A DNA stretch of 64,000 bases from Fidelibacterota bacterium. Its GTDB lineage: Bacteria; Pseudomonadota; Alphaproteobacteria; Rhodospirillales; Rhodospirillaceae. Numbering within the stretch: the first letter of the stretch is position 1; the number at the start of each line of letters is the position of its first letter. Where the stretch lies: positions 1-64,000 of the forward strand of contig CANJPQ010000009.1 of assembly GCA_947476275.1 (NCBI GenBank). Reading direction: 5' to 3'. Below, piece by piece: positions 63,551 through 64,000 of the stretch. Position numbers and translations under genes: made by a program. The notes under the pieces were generated by a model that made no database searches, was not told the origin of the DNA, and saw only the letters and a program-made list of their open reading frames with translations.

Positions 63551-64000
63551 TCAGACCGACTTCTGCTTGGTGAACAGGTTCTTGAACGCTTCCTTGTCCG
63601 GATTGCCGAGTTTCATCACATCGTCGAGCAACGTCACGCCACGCTGCACGGCCGGGCGTGCGGCAACGCGATCGCGCCACTTGCTGACGTTGGGGTACTT
63701 CTTGATGTCGATCTTGTGGAACCACTCGATCTTCACCCACGGATAGGTGGCCATGTCGGCGATGGAGTACTTCTTGCCGGCGAGGTAGGGCTGCGTCTTG
63801 AGGCGCTTGTCCATGACGCGATAGAGCCGCTCAGTCTCGGTCTTATAGCGGTCGATGGCGTAGGGGATCTTCTTCGGCGCATAGCGCAGGAAGTGGCCGC
63901 ACTGGCCGAACATGGGGCCGACGTTGGCGACCTGGAAGATGGTCCACTGGATCACCTCGGAGCGGCCGGCCGGATCCTTGGGCATGAACTTGCCGGTCTT
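63551..64000 (-). CDS. glutathione S-transferase (YfcG/YghU-like), C-terminal part
   Basis: The gene runs off the right edge, so only about 150 C-terminal residues are present. IQWTIFQVANVGPMFGQCGH, AIDRYKTETERLYRVMDKRL and YSIADMATYPWVKIEW match the all-helical C-terminal domain of Nu-class GSTs and disulfide-bond oxidoreductases YfcG/YghU. The thioredoxin-like N-terminal domain that binds glutathione lies outside the window. Confidence 0.88.
   Translation of the reverse strand, partial: KTGKFMPKDPAGRSEVIQWTIFQVANVGPMFGQCGHFLRYAPKKIPYAIDRYKTETERLYRVMDKRLKTQPYLAGKKYSIADMATYPWVKIEWFHKIDIKKYPNVSKWRDRVAARPAVQRGVTLLDDVMKLGNPDKEAFKNLFTKQKSV

Overview
The window is a GC-rich (roughly two-thirds G+C by eye) chromosomal segment, most likely from an alphaproteobacterium; I cannot name the order. 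The supporting signs are a complete polyhydroxyalkanoate cluster with a PhaR repressor, a PraR-type HTH regulator, gltD upstream of gltB, a ChoXWV-type betaine/choline importer, and leader peptides that appear to start at or next to the transcription start, as known for rhizobial trpL. I see no rRNA, tRNA, CRISPR array, transposase or integrase. Layout: (1) 96-6103 gltD-gltB (glutamate synthase), closed by a strong bidirectional terminator facing argD. (2) 6138-13513, minus strand: a betaine/choline ABC importer (choX, choW, choV), an orphan TAXI-type binding protein, an M17 aminopeptidase, a small gene broken by an in-frame TAG, then argD behind a leader that looks like a complete ribosome-mediated attenuator with an Arg-Arg-Arg leader peptide. 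(3) 13618-17960 the PHA locus: phaB, phaA, phaC, a compact phaE-like gene and divergent phaR; then an XRE/PraR-like regulator. (4) 18762-22040 queG, tgt, queA (queuosine in tRNA); then a DUF2937-like membrane protein and a secreted S8 protease with a duplicated C-terminal domain. (5) 25044-31686 a surface-polysaccharide cluster: two membrane proteins, a DegT/DnrJ aminotransferase, a phosphoglycosyl transferase and a GT-B/phosphoglycosyl-transferase fusion. (6) 31683-41583 dienelactone hydrolase, a plus-strand stretch with five consecutive hairpins ending in a terminator (candidate ncRNA), leuC, a TonB-dependent receptor, a PAS protein, an unusual alpha/beta hydrolase, two paralogous secreted small proteins, an MFS sugar/cation symporter and a LysR regulator. 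(7) 42041-43859 a low-GC three-gene insert (RelE/HigB-like toxin, XRE antitoxin, unknown protein). (8) 43856-49609 an exported-protein operon (PF03640 repeats, DUF1552, DUF1592-type lipoprotein, CHRD, unknown). (9) 50218-52142 cupin, BNR-repeat protein (interrupted by TAG) and a MoaD/ThiS-like carrier, then an FkbM methyltransferase and a glycosyltransferase-like gene. (10) 54350-55989 a MATE efflux gene behind a small leader ORF and a hairpin that covers its ribosome binding site. (11) 56074-64000 a ThDP enzyme, an M24 peptidase, a zinc alcohol dehydrogenase, an EamA transporter, threonine dehydratase behind an Ile-rich leader peptide, an isochorismatase-like hydrolase and a glutathione transferase cut by the window end. 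The most striking theme is leader-based control at three places: an Arg-coded attenuator at argD, an Ile/Thr/Leu-coded leader at the threonine dehydratase gene, and a leader ORF plus RBS-masking hairpin at the MATE gene. The argD and threonine dehydratase leaders share the same promoter-to-ATG geometry (17-bp spacer, then 8 nt from the -10 box to the leader ATG).
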